Positions 13,138 through 26,000 of a DNA stretch of 64,000 nt are shown here, piece by piece (position 1 is the first letter of the stretch; every line of letters starts with the position of its first letter). A program made the translations under genes and the position numbers. Under the pieces are notes generated by a model. It saw only the letters and a program-made list of their open reading frames with translations. It was not told where the DNA came from and made no database searches. The stretch lies in the NCBI GenBank assembly GCA_022592435.1, contig JABYQS010000003.1, positions 434,001 through 498,000 of the forward strand. The letters are read 5' to 3'. This DNA is from Cerioporus squamosus. Lineage: Eukaryota > Basidiomycota > Agaricomycetes > Polyporales > Polyporaceae.

Positions 13138-15998
13138 TCACTTTTTCCGTAGCTGCGCGCGCAGGTTCGTGTTCTCCGTCTGAACCGAGTTCAGCTCCTC
13201 CAGCAGTGCCATCTGCTGGGTCTGTTGGGATATCCGGACGGCATCGATCTCCTCCTGAGCCTTCTCTAGAGCGGACTTGCACTCGGCGAGCTCTGTCTCC
13301 AGCTTCTTCCGCGTCACGTCCGACGAGGATGCACTGTTGTTCTCCTCTGCGAGCTTCAGGACCCGCGCACTGAGCGAATTGTTCGCGTCGGTTAGCTGAC
13401 GACACGTCTCCGCCTGTTCCGCAGCCTGCGTCTCGAGCTCGAGCTTCTCTTGAGTGATGCGATCGACAACGTCCTGCAGATTCTGAACCTCGTCTTGCCT
13501 GCACAACGGGATAGTTAGTCAGCTTGTAACCCGAAAGGCCGTAGATGAAAGAGACGAACAATGCAGTCTGCTTGGCAATCATCGCTACGTTACGTTCCTC
13601 GAGCAACTTGACCTGCTTCTGGTACGTTTCGAGGGCCGCATTGCTCTCCTGAGCCAGCTTCTGCGCACGCTCAGCGTTCTTCTTGAGCAAGTCGTGGGCT
13701 TGCGCGAAGCGGATCAAACGTTCAATGAGTGCGCGGTCGTCTGCAATGAGTGCTTGTACACGGGAAGCGAACGCTTCGATGCTGAAGCTATCGGGGCCGC
13801 TGGGACGCGCGGACATCGGGAAACCGTTCGGGTCGTAGAGAGTCTTAAGCGACCGGACGTCCATCTCGGAGAGAGACGCGCCGCCTTTTGCAACTGGACT
13901 GGCGGTGGTAGGCGAAGCAGTCACTGAGGGCTTGACCCGGCCGAACTTCTGTGCACGAGCCTCCGGGGAAGGAAGTACAGACCATATAGGTTCCAGGACC
14001 GACGTGATTTTGGCGGCATCGCCTGTGTACTGGACAACGGGACCATTGCCGGACTCCTCGATTTCCTGTGAGAGTGGTGTCAGAATATGTTTACTATGAT
14101 TCTGAGCCGACAGTCGACATACCCTGAGTCTGGCCTCCAGCGACCTGATCTCGGCCCTAGCCGCGTCTCTCTCCTTCCTGGCTTCCTCGAGTTGCTGGTC
14201 GAGAGCCTCGCGCTTGTCCAGGCTTGCACGCAAGTCGCCCTCCAGCTTCGCCCGCGCAGCGTTCCACTCGTCCTGAGCCTTTGAGTTGGAGTCGACCTTG
14301 ACCTTGGCTTCGTCCAAGTGCTTCCCGATCGATTGCGCGAGCCCAGCAACGGAGATATCTCGTGAGTAATGCGAAACCCCATGCTTCTTCATGAGCTCTT
14401 GAAGCGCGTCCACGCCCTTCTCCAACTGCGCCTTGCTCTCCCCGCCCGTCTGAAGTGTCGACCGCTCGGCGAGCAGCGTGGCACGCTCGACCTTGAGGTC
14501 TGCGATCTCCCGCTCCTTCTCGTCGAGCTTCCGCCGCTCCCGCGCTAGGACCGATTCGAGTTCGGCCGTCTCCCCACTGCGCTCCTCCATCACTTCCAGC
14601 CGCCTCTCCAACTTGTCCACTTCTCGCCGTCGTTCCTCCAGCTCGATCCGCTCTTTCGCCCACGTCCTCTTCTCTTCCTCCAGCTTCTGCACCCGATCTC
14701 CAAGTCCCTGCATCTCGCCCATCTGCCTCTCCAACGCGGCGATCATCTCCTCCGCTTGTCGAAGCTCGTGCTCTTCGAGGACTCCATTGACTTCTTCTCG
14801 GCTCGCATTGCGTTCAGCTCCTTCGCCATCTTCTGCTGCTGTGCGTTGGCCGCGTCCAAAGCGGCTTGTGCTGCCTGGAGTTGTTCTTGCAGGGCTGCGA
14901 CTTCGGACGATGATGGGGGGAGTTTAGGGACAGCAGGGACAATCGCGTCAGAGTGACCGGCGAAGAAGTGTGCACCGTCAAACTTGGATCTGGAGGTATT
15001 AGAGCGGGCACTATTGACGGATGACTGTGTTGGACTCATGGCAGAGTTCCTGTTTGGTGTGCTGTACCCCGACACGCTGAGGTCGCCATTGCCATTGACT
15101 GCTTCAGGAGCCGACTTCTTCTCATAGCTCCGCACCGAGTAGCTGAGCACGCCGGCGCGGTGTTCGAGAAGCCTGCGATTGATCTCGCTCGCTTTCTCGG
15201 AGACGCGCCATAGCTCCTTCTGCGCGAGGTCCACTTTGCGGTTCGCGTTCTCGAGCTGTTCGGATGTCTGCTTCGAAACGCTCTTGTAGGATGTGTTGGC
15301 CCTGGATAGCGAAAGTGCGGCATCCCGTATCTTGGTCTCAAGGGTGAGCTTCTTCGTGAGCGCGACCAACCGCGACGAGAGCACTTGATACTCCTGTATG
15401 GTGTTGCCAAATGAATCCGTGGCGGTTCAATCAGCCAGCAAGTATATTTGCGTACCTTCTTGAGCTCCTCAACTTCCTCAGCACTCAAGATCTCGCACCC
15501 TCTGCTGTCCACGATCGCCTCGCTTGCGAGCAAGCTCACTAGGAGTTCATCTTTGGAGCTGAACATGACACTCGTCCGCTTCTCCCCGTCCACCGGTTTC
15601 CGTGCGAGCTCCGCGACACGTATGGGTATGGGCATCCTCGGGGACGACGGTCCCGCAACTGGAGACGACGGCTGAGTGGACGTCCGGCCAGAGTCAACGG
15701 AATCGCGGGAGGACTGGAAAGAGGAATTGCCGGTGTCCTCGTCGGACTTAGAGCTTGGTGGCGGTCGCTGTCGGTCCTTGCGGAAGAAAAGCGCTGCAGT
15801 CGTCTTCGGACTGTCCTCAAGTGATGCTCCGTTTAGTGGCGGAGAAGCTGTTGGCGGCCATGAGGGTTTAGGGGGCAGGTTTAATGGGTTTGTCGACCCT
15901 GGCGGAGGTGTGGAGGAGGGAAGGGGGACATTCTGGGAGGAAGGGGTCGAGGTCGCGCTGCCCGTCCCTCCGCCAAGAAAACGTCGGACTCCGTTCAT
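13138..15998 (-). CDS. Uds1-domain coiled-coil protein, with a 1-nt frame break
   Basis: Family: fungal 'Up-regulated during septation' (Uds1) domain proteins, named from S. pombe; molecular role unknown. Exons: 15456-15998, 14123-15393, 13560-14065, 13138-13498. A Ser/Pro-rich N-terminus (1-150) leads into the Uds1 domain (about 157-285: DELLVSLLASEAIVD, YQVLSSRLVALTKKLTLE, DAALSLSRANTSYKSV). Long Glu/Lys/Arg coiled coils follow, split by a PIWSVLPSPEARAQKF block, and continue to the C-terminus. Within exon 2, near 14770-14790, the frame moves by one base: both sides are coiled coil of the same style, no GT donor lies nearby, and exon 2 is 1271 nt, one short of a multiple of three. A missing base fits best. 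Full length would be about 893 residues. Confidence 0.8.
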
Positions 15999-16632
15999 CC
16001 TACTAGCGGGGACCTGGCGCGAACACTGAGGCAGACAGCCTGCTGCTGTACCTGTGCGGGTATGTGTGCGTGTATCCGGAGTCGCGAGTGGATGGCTGGC
16101 TCGATACTAGCAGCGGTTCCGCAGGGGTTGCAGGGTGATCGTGAGGCCAGATCCTGCCAGAGCCGCAACCCTTCAGTCAAGATCCTGGTTTAGCCTGAGT
16201 GGTCTGATAGTTGCTAGCTTTCAGCAATGGTAGGATGTGCCTAGAGCCACTGCAAGCGAGAAGGGGGACGAGCGGCGGCGGCAGGAGATGGTGGCGACAG
16301 CATGAAGTCCGAGCCCAGCAGTACTCGGCTACGACTGATCTGCTATACAACAGACCCTCACAGCCACCCGACATGATTGCATGCTTCACCAACCGGTACC
16401 ATCTTATTTAGTCTATGCCCTTCACGTTGTCTCTCACATTTGATGCGCCGTTGGTTCAGATGGTCGGCATCTCAAGAAATGTGTGCGAAGTGTGCACTGA
16501 AGGTACCTCTTAGTTATTTGAAGTCGAAAATGAACAGCGGCGTCTTGCAGTCTCCCGCCGCTGGAACCAGGCTGAAACGCAAAGCACGAGGATCCTCTCA
16601 ACGTATGCACACGTACAACAGACCATTTCATA
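15999..16632. other. Intergenic, promoter side of Uds1 gene and 3' side of Bst1 gene
   Basis: No ORF with coding character and no RNA gene seen. Confidence 0.55.
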
Positions 16633-19600
16633 TCACGACGCAGCGCTCCAATATGCCGGAACAACTCGCGTCATCACCGCCCAACCCACCGCCACGCTCG
16701 CCGTCTCGAACACCATATACGTCGTCCTTGGACCAACGAAGAACGCCACGATGGCGAGTGCCGCAAACCCCCACTTGGGAGAGACGCGCTCTTTCTTATT
16801 GCTTCCGCTGGAGTGGACACAGTCCGGTCAGTGTTGAATGTGAAACACAACCAGGGCACACTCACAAGAATGCTCTCGCATGTATACTCGCGTCACCCCC
16901 AGACAAGACCTCGATGAGGACGAGGAAGGGGGCGACGTACATGAAGTTGTGGTCCCCGTCGAAGGGTGTCGTGAAACCTGCCGTTGCAAGTGTGCGCACC
17001 CATACTGCCAGTACGGGGGCGACAAGTGGAAGCAGCCATGTCATGAAGAGCAGCGTATGCAGGTGAGCGTTGACTTGCTGATCAAGGAGGTGTCGCTGGA
17101 GTATCGTGACTCTGCGCGCGTCATCGGATGTTGCTTCTGACGTTTCGCCGCTGCCGGGTATTGCGACGAGTGGGACAGCTTCCATCCTAGCAGCGCGTAC
17201 ATGCGACGCCCGGCTTGCGAGAGACGACGCGCAGGTATAGAAGTGGATAAGCCAGCAGCCCAGAAATGCCACTTGCCAAGGAACCAGGATGAAGATGACC
17301 AAGAAGATCAGCGCCATGGACAACATCGCGGTTCCTGGTCTACGGATTGCAGTGTCTTCTTTCCGGCTGCGGGGATCGACCGCTCAGCAACGTCATGCTT
17401 CTGGGCAGTAGGGAACATACCCATACCTGCCGAGGACCCTTAGAAGGCGTTGCAATGGCCATAGCAAGAACTTCAGGAGCCACCACATCACGCAAACTAG
17501 TCCGAATGTGATAGGCAGTAAGATCATCGCAAGCGGGGCGAAGTGGTGGTTGCCGCCATTTCCAAGCCAGAGGCCGACTCGCAGAGGCAGCAAAGACACG
17601 AAATACGATCCGACCACCAACAATGGCAGCCTTTTGCGAGCGAAGAACTCCAGAGCGTCCTGAACGACCGGAATTAGAGCTTCGGGGTACATGAGTACAT
17701 GAAATATCGTAATTGATGATAAGGATCAGAACTCACCACCATTTTCTGCTACGCGACAAACGTCCCACATGAGGATCGATACAATGCCGACCGCCCAACA
17801 CGCCGCTGCGGTCCCATATCGCGAACCCCACCGTCCGATGGTGGCCCACCAGTCCACGGTGAGCTGAATCTCGTTCACCAAGCACTCGCCCGACGTATGG
17901 ATAGTTAGAGTGTGGCCTATTGGATGGTCAGATGATATGTACGGGGCCGCAGCATGAGAGTGCAGGAGAATGGGGCGTCCAAAGTACGGCGCAATAGGGA
18001 AGTAATGAGTCTCAAAGGGATGGGAGGTGTGGGTGAGAAGTGGTGAAAGGACAGCTTCGGCTGGTGAGATGATTAGCACTTCGACACCGACACGGCAGAT
18101 GAAGACATACAGTTGCAAGAGGACTCTCTGTCATATCCGGGGGTCAGGCGGTACACGAGTAAGGCATTCGCGGGAACGATAGGGAGATTGATCTGTACAC
18201 GGATGCTGCTTGGAAGGGATATGTCGACAGTTGACAATAGCAGGCCTGTGGTCAAGTTCAGGCGATGCGAACGCACGATAGAATCAGACATACTTGTGAG
18301 GCCGATATCAACCTTCAGGGGCTCGCTCTCAGCAAAGCCCCCGAATATCCACCCACGTCTATCCCCATTCTCGATAGTTACAGCCACAAGGGACCCGGCT
18401 TTCAACGCGACGTCAGCTTCATAAAGAACCACGCCCTCAGACTCGTCCGAGCCTTCGTCGGGGACAGGGAATGGCAGGCCTGGTATGGGACTGGGGATGA
18501 GCTTAAGGGTTGTCGGATCCAATGGGGTACAGGAGAGGTCCTGTCCCTCGTCGCACAGGTAGATTGTAGCGCGGAATGGCAGAGGGTGTTGTGGGGAGAC
18601 GGGAGGCACAGAACCTTGATACACGTACAAAACAAACTTGGCCATAGTTTGTCCTTCCTCAGGAGGTGGCGGCGGAAGTGCATAGGTCTCTGTGCCCACC
18701 GGGTCGCGTATAAGCAGATGTTGATTGGCGGGAGCCCGCCGATATTGTCCAGCCTCGAGTCGTACGGTACCTGTCGGGAAGGCGACAGGCGGGAGAACGT
18801 GTCCGTCGCGCAGCCACCTGTCCATGACAAGGGCACGCTCCTTTGCTGTTTGGACGGCTGCAATCTCCAGCGCCGCCCGCGCGATACGCCAACGGACCTG
18901 GTGGCACCAGACCATGGCCAGGTGGCCAACGCCCGTCCAACACCCCTCTAAGGCGCTGGTAAACACCGTGCGCCTGTACAAGGAGGCGTTGAAGTTGAGC
19001 ACGGTAGGAGACAAGATGCATGACTCTGACGGTATCATCAAGTCAGTAGCCCCTCCGCATAGCGAAAGAACGGGTGTAGGGTCGGAAGCAAGGTGTTTGT
19101 GGTTTTGCGCATATATATGGTCGATCCGACGATCAAAACGCACTGGAGGAAGCGTGTGCGGGGTGGACATAGTGATTACGGCCGAGATGTTTGGGTTCGG
19201 GAGCAAGGCTGTCGCGACGACCCCGCCCATTGAGTGTCCCATCACGATAATAGACGTGTGCGGTGGATACAAGGAGAGGATGTAGTCGATTGCACGTGTG
19301 GCGTATGCGGTCTCCGAGTCGATCGTTGGCCCATGGAACGCGGACAGGTCCTCATTGAACTCGACTAAGGCGATTCTTAGTAAAGAACGCGGTATGAAAC
19401 GCGGTCATGCTCAAGTCGGGCTTACCGGCGAAAAAGTCAAGCCCGCGATAATCTTTTGTTGCAAATTCCGGCGACACTTGGTAAGGCGACGAATAGTACT
19501 GATTGGCAGCAGAGGACGCTATGGAACGCGCCTGGTGCGAGGATCCAGCATTTCCGGGGATGAAGAGCACGGGTGCACCGTGCAACTACTGCAACTCAGT

Positions 19601-19864
19601 CAAGACCTTCGTGACTCGTCATTGCAATGAGCTGCACACCTCATTGCTCTCTCGGTTTGCCTCGCGGTATAACCATAAACTGTAACGGCGTGCGAGAGGA
19701 CTCCAAGTGTGGTCGAACTTGGTCTGGAGGACGTAACTAGGCCACATCCATGACATGCGGCATCCTTGCGGCGAGAGTGAGTGATAGGTGCCTAAGCCAG
19801 CGTAGTAGAGAGCGAAGACGGCAGCGAGCGAGAAGGCGGAGAAGACAGCGAGCAGTCTGCTCAT
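16633..19864 (-). CDS. BST1: GPI inositol-deacylase Bst1/PGAP1
   Basis: Removes the acyl chain from inositol of newly made GPI-anchored proteins in the ER, which licenses their export and quality control. Exons: 19640-19864, 19426-19585, 18111-19364, 17737-18060, 17427-17679, 16866-17366, 16633-16807; 963 residues. A single N-terminal membrane anchor (about 5-25) is followed by PVLFIPGNAGSSHQ and the lipase motif GHSMGG with the nucleophile Ser at about 173. The luminal part carries the family blocks MSTPHTLPPVRFD and GVGHLAMVWC. The last 300 residues hold several hydrophobic helices (LVIFILVPWQVAFLGCW, LAIVAFFVGPRTTYMVF). Intron 18061-18110 has a TGCTAAT branch site and resolves an apparent frame clash. 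The acceptor of intron 17367-17426 is one of two in-frame choices. It shares a 261-bp divergent upstream region with the Mg2+ transporter gene. Confidence 0.9.
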
Positions 19865-20125
19865 CGAGGGGGACAGCAACCGGCGAGCGCCTGCTGTGTC
19901 TGTTCATCCCCGACCGCGACGTCATGCGCTCATCCTCCCGCTCGCCGTCTTGTCTGCTCTCCACGCCGTTCTCCGCCACACGCACGCACCGTCCCTCGAG
20001 CCGCAACTGCTGCCAGCCTTAGTCGACTGCTGCTGTAGAGCACTGCGCCTTCCGCGGAACATTGGCCATACTCAGAATATTGCCCCGTCATCTCTCTGCA
20101 GCACAGGGACGGTCCAACAGCCGCG
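19865..20125. promoter_or_regulatory. Divergent promoter region, Bst1 / Alr-type transporter
   Basis: The 261 bp between two opposite start codons must hold both promoters. I see no clear TATA element and do not assign sites. Confidence 0.5.
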
Positions 20126-22680
20126 ATGGCCTCACCCCCCGACACATCATCTGTCCTTTCGGGTTCTATCTCGAGCTCGCCACGACCCATAAGGACCGAC
20201 CATTCACCCGTCCGACGCCGCCAGAGCGTTGGAAGCGAGACCAACGAGGCTTCCACCCGTCCTCGGCTCTCGCCTACTCTCTCCCGCTCGTATAACCCAA
20301 ACGACCCCGATGCCCGCGAACGACAGCGTACTATGGATGCGGACATGGCCATGCACCTCTCCCGTGCCCGCTCTGGGACCGTCGTTATCCCCTCTCCTGT
20401 TGCTGCGGGACCTGCTCCGCTCCCTCCCTCCCCTCGCGGGCCCTCTGTTGACGAGGTCCACTTCCCAGCTCTTTCCCTTCAGGAACAGCAGGCTATCGAC
20501 GAGGCAAGAGGTGCGATCCCGCCTAATGGAGATTCCGAGAGGCCAGAGCAATACCAGCGCCCTGGACCCACCAACGAACTATTTGCGAATCACCTCAACG
20601 CTGGGCATGACCCTGCCCTTTTGGTCTCACTGGATCCCCGTTATAACGAAGATGCGAGCTTGGGAGGACTACCGATGTATCAGGCCGCCGTGGAGCGTAC
20701 GGACCGACCTGAGTACGAGTTCGGGCTCATGGAGGACTACGCTCGCGAGGAGAAGACGCGGTTAGGCATCTTACCCCCAGTCTCACCTCCCGCCTTCGAC
20801 GATAGACAACAGCAGGCTTCGTCCTCGACCCATACCCCTATCCCGAGCGGCAGTGGGGGAGAACCATCTCAGCAGCAAGTCGGTGAACCCGCCTCGCAGG
20901 ACTCGTCATTGCCTTTCACTTTACCGCGCGCCCGCCACCGAAAGCTGAGCGCTAGCTCTCCTGCCCCGCGAAGAGGAAAGATGGCACTATTCGAGCAGGG
21001 AGGGGCCCCGCCGCCTGCGCTGGCGTCGCGCGCGCCCCACCTCGCCCCGGGTACTACTCTGAGCGCTGTGCCATCTTATGACAACTTGGCAGACTCCCAT
21101 CGCGGCGGCACAGACATGATGGGCTTTGGTGGTGGAGGTGGACCTGGATCGGGACACGACAGGCCATACCGGTTCTCGTTCTATTCCAACGCGCTTTCCG
21201 CCACGATACATGCGCGCAGCCTTTCCGAGCTCCCGGCGGACGGACAGGCGTTCGAAGACCTATTCTTTGGACGTACCCAGTCCCAGAACACCTCGAACCC
21301 GAACAGCTCGCGACCATCTCTTCCTGGTCGCGGTGCGCTCAGTGCAGCTAGTTCCGTCCCCCACTCCGGATCGGCGTCGCCGGTCCCTCCTTTCAACGGC
21401 GCGCCAGGTAATATCTCTAAGGGCATGCCCGCCATACCCGGAGATCGAAGACCGGGGGATCCCAGCTCATCTGACCACACGTGGTGGCTTGACGTGCTCG
21501 CTCCGACGGATGAGGAGATGAAGTTATTGAGCAAGGTGAGTATATGCGCGTCACTTGGATGTTTCTCGGGGCTCACGCAACAGATGTGCACAGGTCTTCT
21601 CCATACATCCATTGACAACGGAAGATATTCAGATGGAGGAGACGCGGGAGAAGATCGAACTCTTCCGAAATTATTACCTAGTCTGCTTCCGTAGCTTCGA
21701 CCAGGACCCATACAGTCCGACACACCTCGAGCCGCTTAATATGTACATCATCGTCTTCCGCGATGGTATTCTCTCTGTAAGCTTCTTCCACTCAGACATT
21801 ATTCGGAAGCTGACCTCTACATAGTTCCATTTCAGACCAACTCCCCACCCACAGAACGTTCGTCGGCGCATAAAGCAGCTGAAGGACTACATCAGTGTTA
21901 CTTCTGACTGGATCTCCTATGCACTCATCGACGACATCACGGATGCTTTCGGACCCCTCATCCAGAGTATCGAGTATGAGGTAGATAGCATTGACGAGCT
22001 CGTGCTGATCCTCAAGGAGGCCGAGCAGAGTGACATGCTGAGGAGGTGAGTAACAATATCGCCCTTCCTCCAGGGGTAGAATCATAAACCATGCTCTTAG
22101 GATCGGGACGTGTCGCAAGAAGGTCATGGGTCTACTGAGGTTGATGGGCAACAAAGCCGACGTCGTGAAGGGTCTTGCCAAGCGATGCAATGAGAATTGG
22201 CGCGTGGCACCTACGTCCGACATCGTAAGCAGAAGACTGAACCGAAACGTGTATCGAGACTGACACCTCGCGTCGAACAGGGTCTGTACCTCTCCGACAT
22301 TCAGGACCATCTGATCACGATGACCCAAAACTTGAACCACTACGAGAAGATCCTTTCTCGGTCGCACTCCAACTACCTCGCGCAGATCTCGATTGAAATG
22401 ACGGACGCGAACAACCAGATCAACGACGTGCTCTCCAAACTCACGGCTCTCGGTACTGTGCTCATCCCCATGAATTTAGTAACTGGTCTGTGGGGTATGA
22501 ACGTGCATGTGCCAGGACAGGATGTCGAGGTATGCTAGGCTCCGTTCTTCTCTACGGAGCAGGAAGTTGACTTGCCTAACCCCCCAGAATCTGAAGTGGT
22601 TCGGCTCCATAATTGCTTGCCTCACTGCGTTCGCCGTGGTTGCAGGCTGGTCGACTTACAAACTCATGTCACATCGCTAG
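20126..22680 (+). CDS. CorA-family Mg2+ transporter of Alr1/Mnr2 type
   Basis: Divalent cation channel for Mg2+ uptake at the plasma membrane (Alr1/2) or release from the vacuole (Mnr2). Exons: 20126-21535, 21594-21776, 21825-22045, 22101-22224, 22281-22529, 22588-22680; 759 residues. A long Ser/Pro-rich N-terminal region (1-430) precedes the CorA domain: WWLDVLAPTDEEM, IHPLTTEDIQMEETREK, FRPTPHPQNVRRRI and the long stalk helix (SLSDIQDHLITM-like). The selectivity motif GMN is at about 718-720, right after membrane helix 1 (ALGTVLIPMNLVTGLW); helix 2 is WFGSIIACLTAFAVVAGW. The very short tail after helix 2 resembles Mnr2 as much as Alr1, so the membrane it serves is not decided. Confidence 0.92.
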
Positions 22681-23037
22681 CTACGCCGATTGTTCCACCG
22701 GACACCTAGCTTACCCATTTACGACTTGTTTATCCACGGCTTTGCATGACCATACCGTACCATCGGGCACGAGCACCGCCCCGGCTTGCATCGACATCCC
22801 AGGCTATCATTATGTTATTACATCATTAGGGCGAACATGACAAGTGACGTTTGAACAAGATGAATTGACCCATAAAACCATAGGACTACACAGCATAGCA
22901 ACATGGACGGAACAATATGATATGATACAGCACAACCAACAACAGTGTGTTCATGAGCAAGCAAGCATGGAAACACAGTGAAGCAAGGAGCAGGGGGAAG
23001 ATAGCAATAACGACGTCAACAGTTTGTAGCGAACAGG
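22681..23037. other. Convergent intergenic region
   Basis: Between the 3' ends of the transporter and KDM5 genes; AT-rich patches near 22810 and 22900-22930. No gene seen. Confidence 0.55.
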
Positions 23038-26000
23038 TCAGTGGCGGGGAGGAGGAGGGGGGATATGTGGTGATCGGTGATCGTGCGGCCAACGCTCATC
23101 TTCCCTTCTAGCCCCGGGTTCTTGGCCGTTGTACGATAGTCTGTGCTTGCGGGCGTGGGAGGCAGAAGGTCCTGGGTCGTCAGGCGGTCCCCGGTTACTC
23201 GGGCTCTGCGGGACAGGTGGAGGTCTGCTATACGAAGGTCCCGGCAACGCCTGTCTTGGCGGCGAGCGCGGATCTGGGCCTTGCGGAGAAAGCATCATAG
23301 CAAGGGATGGAGACATGCCCGGATTGCGAGATGTCGATTGCTGTGGTGGCGTCGGTTGAGAAGCTTGATGACGCTTCGGGGAACGGAGCGCGGGTGCGGA
23401 TCCAAGACGATCGTCTGGCGGCATATGGGGAGGTGCATGGGAAGCGTGGGAGGCGTGAGGGGAAGGCATGTCGTCCGGATACTTACGCTTGACACCGGTC
23501 ATGGGCGAACGCATAGAGTCTGCTGGAAGGGGAGGTACTGGTCTACTCGGTCCCGGAGGAGCAGCAGCGGCAGCAGCACTGCTCCACCGACTAGTCGCTG
23601 CCCATGGTGGCGGCGGCGGCCCTTGGTGACCAGACGAAGGTGGTCTACGGCCATTCTCATAGTGTCCATTAGCGGGCGACGGAGCCGACGAGGATGCATG
23701 TGAGCGAGGAGGGTGAGGGTGGGAGGGCTGAGAATGCATTGGGCGTGGTGGGTGCGACATCTCAACATAACTCCCTTCCATAGCGGGCATCCTGGCGAAG
23801 GAACGGATGCCCGAAGCGGTTCCCGACCCGTTCCCGAACCTGCTATCTGGCGGTGCCGACGCCGAAGATGCAGAGCCAGAGCCGGACGGAGGGGCGGATC
23901 CGTTGGCGCCGACGTTGTCTGGCTGTCCAGGTGTGAAGCGGATCAGGTCGACGAATAGCGTCTGCGTGTATGGTGGAGGGAGGCGCATATAGATTATATC
24001 CTTGCTAAAGGTCTCCAGCATCTCCTTCGTGTCCACAAAGAACTCCTGTTCAGGGTTGTCTACCGGAAAATAAGCAACTGGACGAACCTCTACAAAACAA
24101 CCGATGATGCTTACCAGGGTACTTCACGCGCACCTCGGAATACGGATACACCCGATTCTTCCTGATGCAACACAGCGGACACATGAAGCGAGGTCTGTGA
24201 CCTTGTTCTCGGGGGTCCAGAGGGAAGAAGACGCAACCGGCATGGTATAACTTGGCGCACAACTCGCACTCCACGGTCGGATAGTTCTGGACGTACCCCG
24301 TGCGGCCGCGACATATGCACCGCGTTCCATCCACCCAGTCCTTGTCTATGTCCTGACCGAAGACGAACTTCGGCCGTCGACGCTTCTTCATGCGGGGAGG
24401 GATCGGCTGTCCGGCAAGGACGCGGTGGAGCGAAGCGAGCTCCAGCCCGTACGACACCTCCGGGTTCGGTGACACAGCAAACTGAATCTTGTACAGCTTG
24501 CGCATGTAATGGCGGACCTGGGGGATGTAGTCGACGCGTTGGTTCGGGGGTTGGTTCAAAAACGCGAGGAACTGGCCGATGACACCGCACAGACGGTCTA
24601 CGCGGTGGACGATGATCTCGAGCTGCTTCCACTCCTCCGAGTAGTGCTTCGTTACCTCCGGGGCATTAGCCAACAACGTAGGAAGATAGCAGAAATGCCA
24701 GTTGCGTTCCTTGCGGATGGTCCCGTTCCAGTGGTGGTGGTCGCAGAACGGGCAAGAGCCACCATTGGCAGCGCAGACACCGTGGAACCGCGCGAAGCAG
24801 TGGTCGCACTGGACGGCATCAGAAGACTGACCAGGAGCCGGAGGACGGACGGGAAGGGTGCAGATGCAAGTGAGATACTCATCGCTGGGAGGCAAATCGT
24901 CCTCGGGGCGCGTCATCTCCACCACGTCGTCGAGTATCTTCTGCCCGTGGGTGTCGTTGTGCTGCTTGCAGTACCAAGGAAGGCCCTCGATCCACCGGTA
25001 GTGGCGACTAAGCTGCTTGTCGAGCTCCTCGAGGTTGGGGAGGGAGAACATAGTGAGATGCTCCTTGGCATACTTGCGCCACTGCAGCATGGTCTGGAAC
25101 ACATCGGAGTCGTCGACGGTAGTGTACGAACCCAGCATGACAGCGGCGCAGCGTCCTTCCAGATCCTGGGCGAAGTCGACCGCTCGCTTGATGTCGGAGA
25201 CGGCAGGGATGGCGAAATCCCTGTCCGCGGCGTTGACAAGTCCGGCGACGTCATGGACGTTGGGCTTCTCGCCCCTAGGATCGGCGAGTAGCCAAGCTTT
25301 CGCCTGCTTCTCGTACTCCTTGCCCTTCTGTCTCAACTCGAGTAGGCGCTCGAGGAGCGCAGAGTCGATCGGGACGTCGGTACGCGGTGGCCGCACATAC
25401 TCCTCGAGATCCTCCAAGGTCCGCTGAGGCTTCTCCAGCACCCGTTTAGCCCTGTCCTCCCACGAGTTGCCCGCCCGGAGCAACGCCTGGAGGCGAGCCA
25501 TGTACTGATTCTCCATGGGCAAGTTGCAAGCGTCGGCACGGGCCGCGTAGTGCCGGACGTCCGCGAGAGGTAGGTTGTCCCGCTGGAGCACTCCATGTAG
25601 CTCCTTCACGAGCTGCTCACGGAGAACGATCTTCTCGACCTCTACGATCTCGTCCACCAGAACGTTCAACGTCGAGGCATGTTGAATCAACCGCTGGCAT
25701 TCCTCCACGTATGCTCCGCGATCGAGCTGCGCTGGCCTGATGTCGAGGATGGCCTGCGCCTGCTTCCTGGTGTCCTCGGCGCCGGCGGCGATAGCTCTCA
25801 GCTGTTCGATCTCAGGGGCGTCAAAGCCGAGGTGCTCGACCTCTGCCAGGAGAACATACAGATCCTTCAAGGAGCGGTCGGGCTTGTCGACGACCTCCTC
25901 TGAGACGTCCATGCCGTTCTCGAAAGACGCAGTAGATGAACGGCCGCGGGACTTCCGTGCTGCCCGCTTGCGCGCCGGCTTCCGGGCTATAATGGCATTC

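Noticed and set aside
24509..25291. A 260-codon + strand frame
   Set aside because: It is fully antisense to the conserved KDM5 exon 10; the codon pattern is a shadow.
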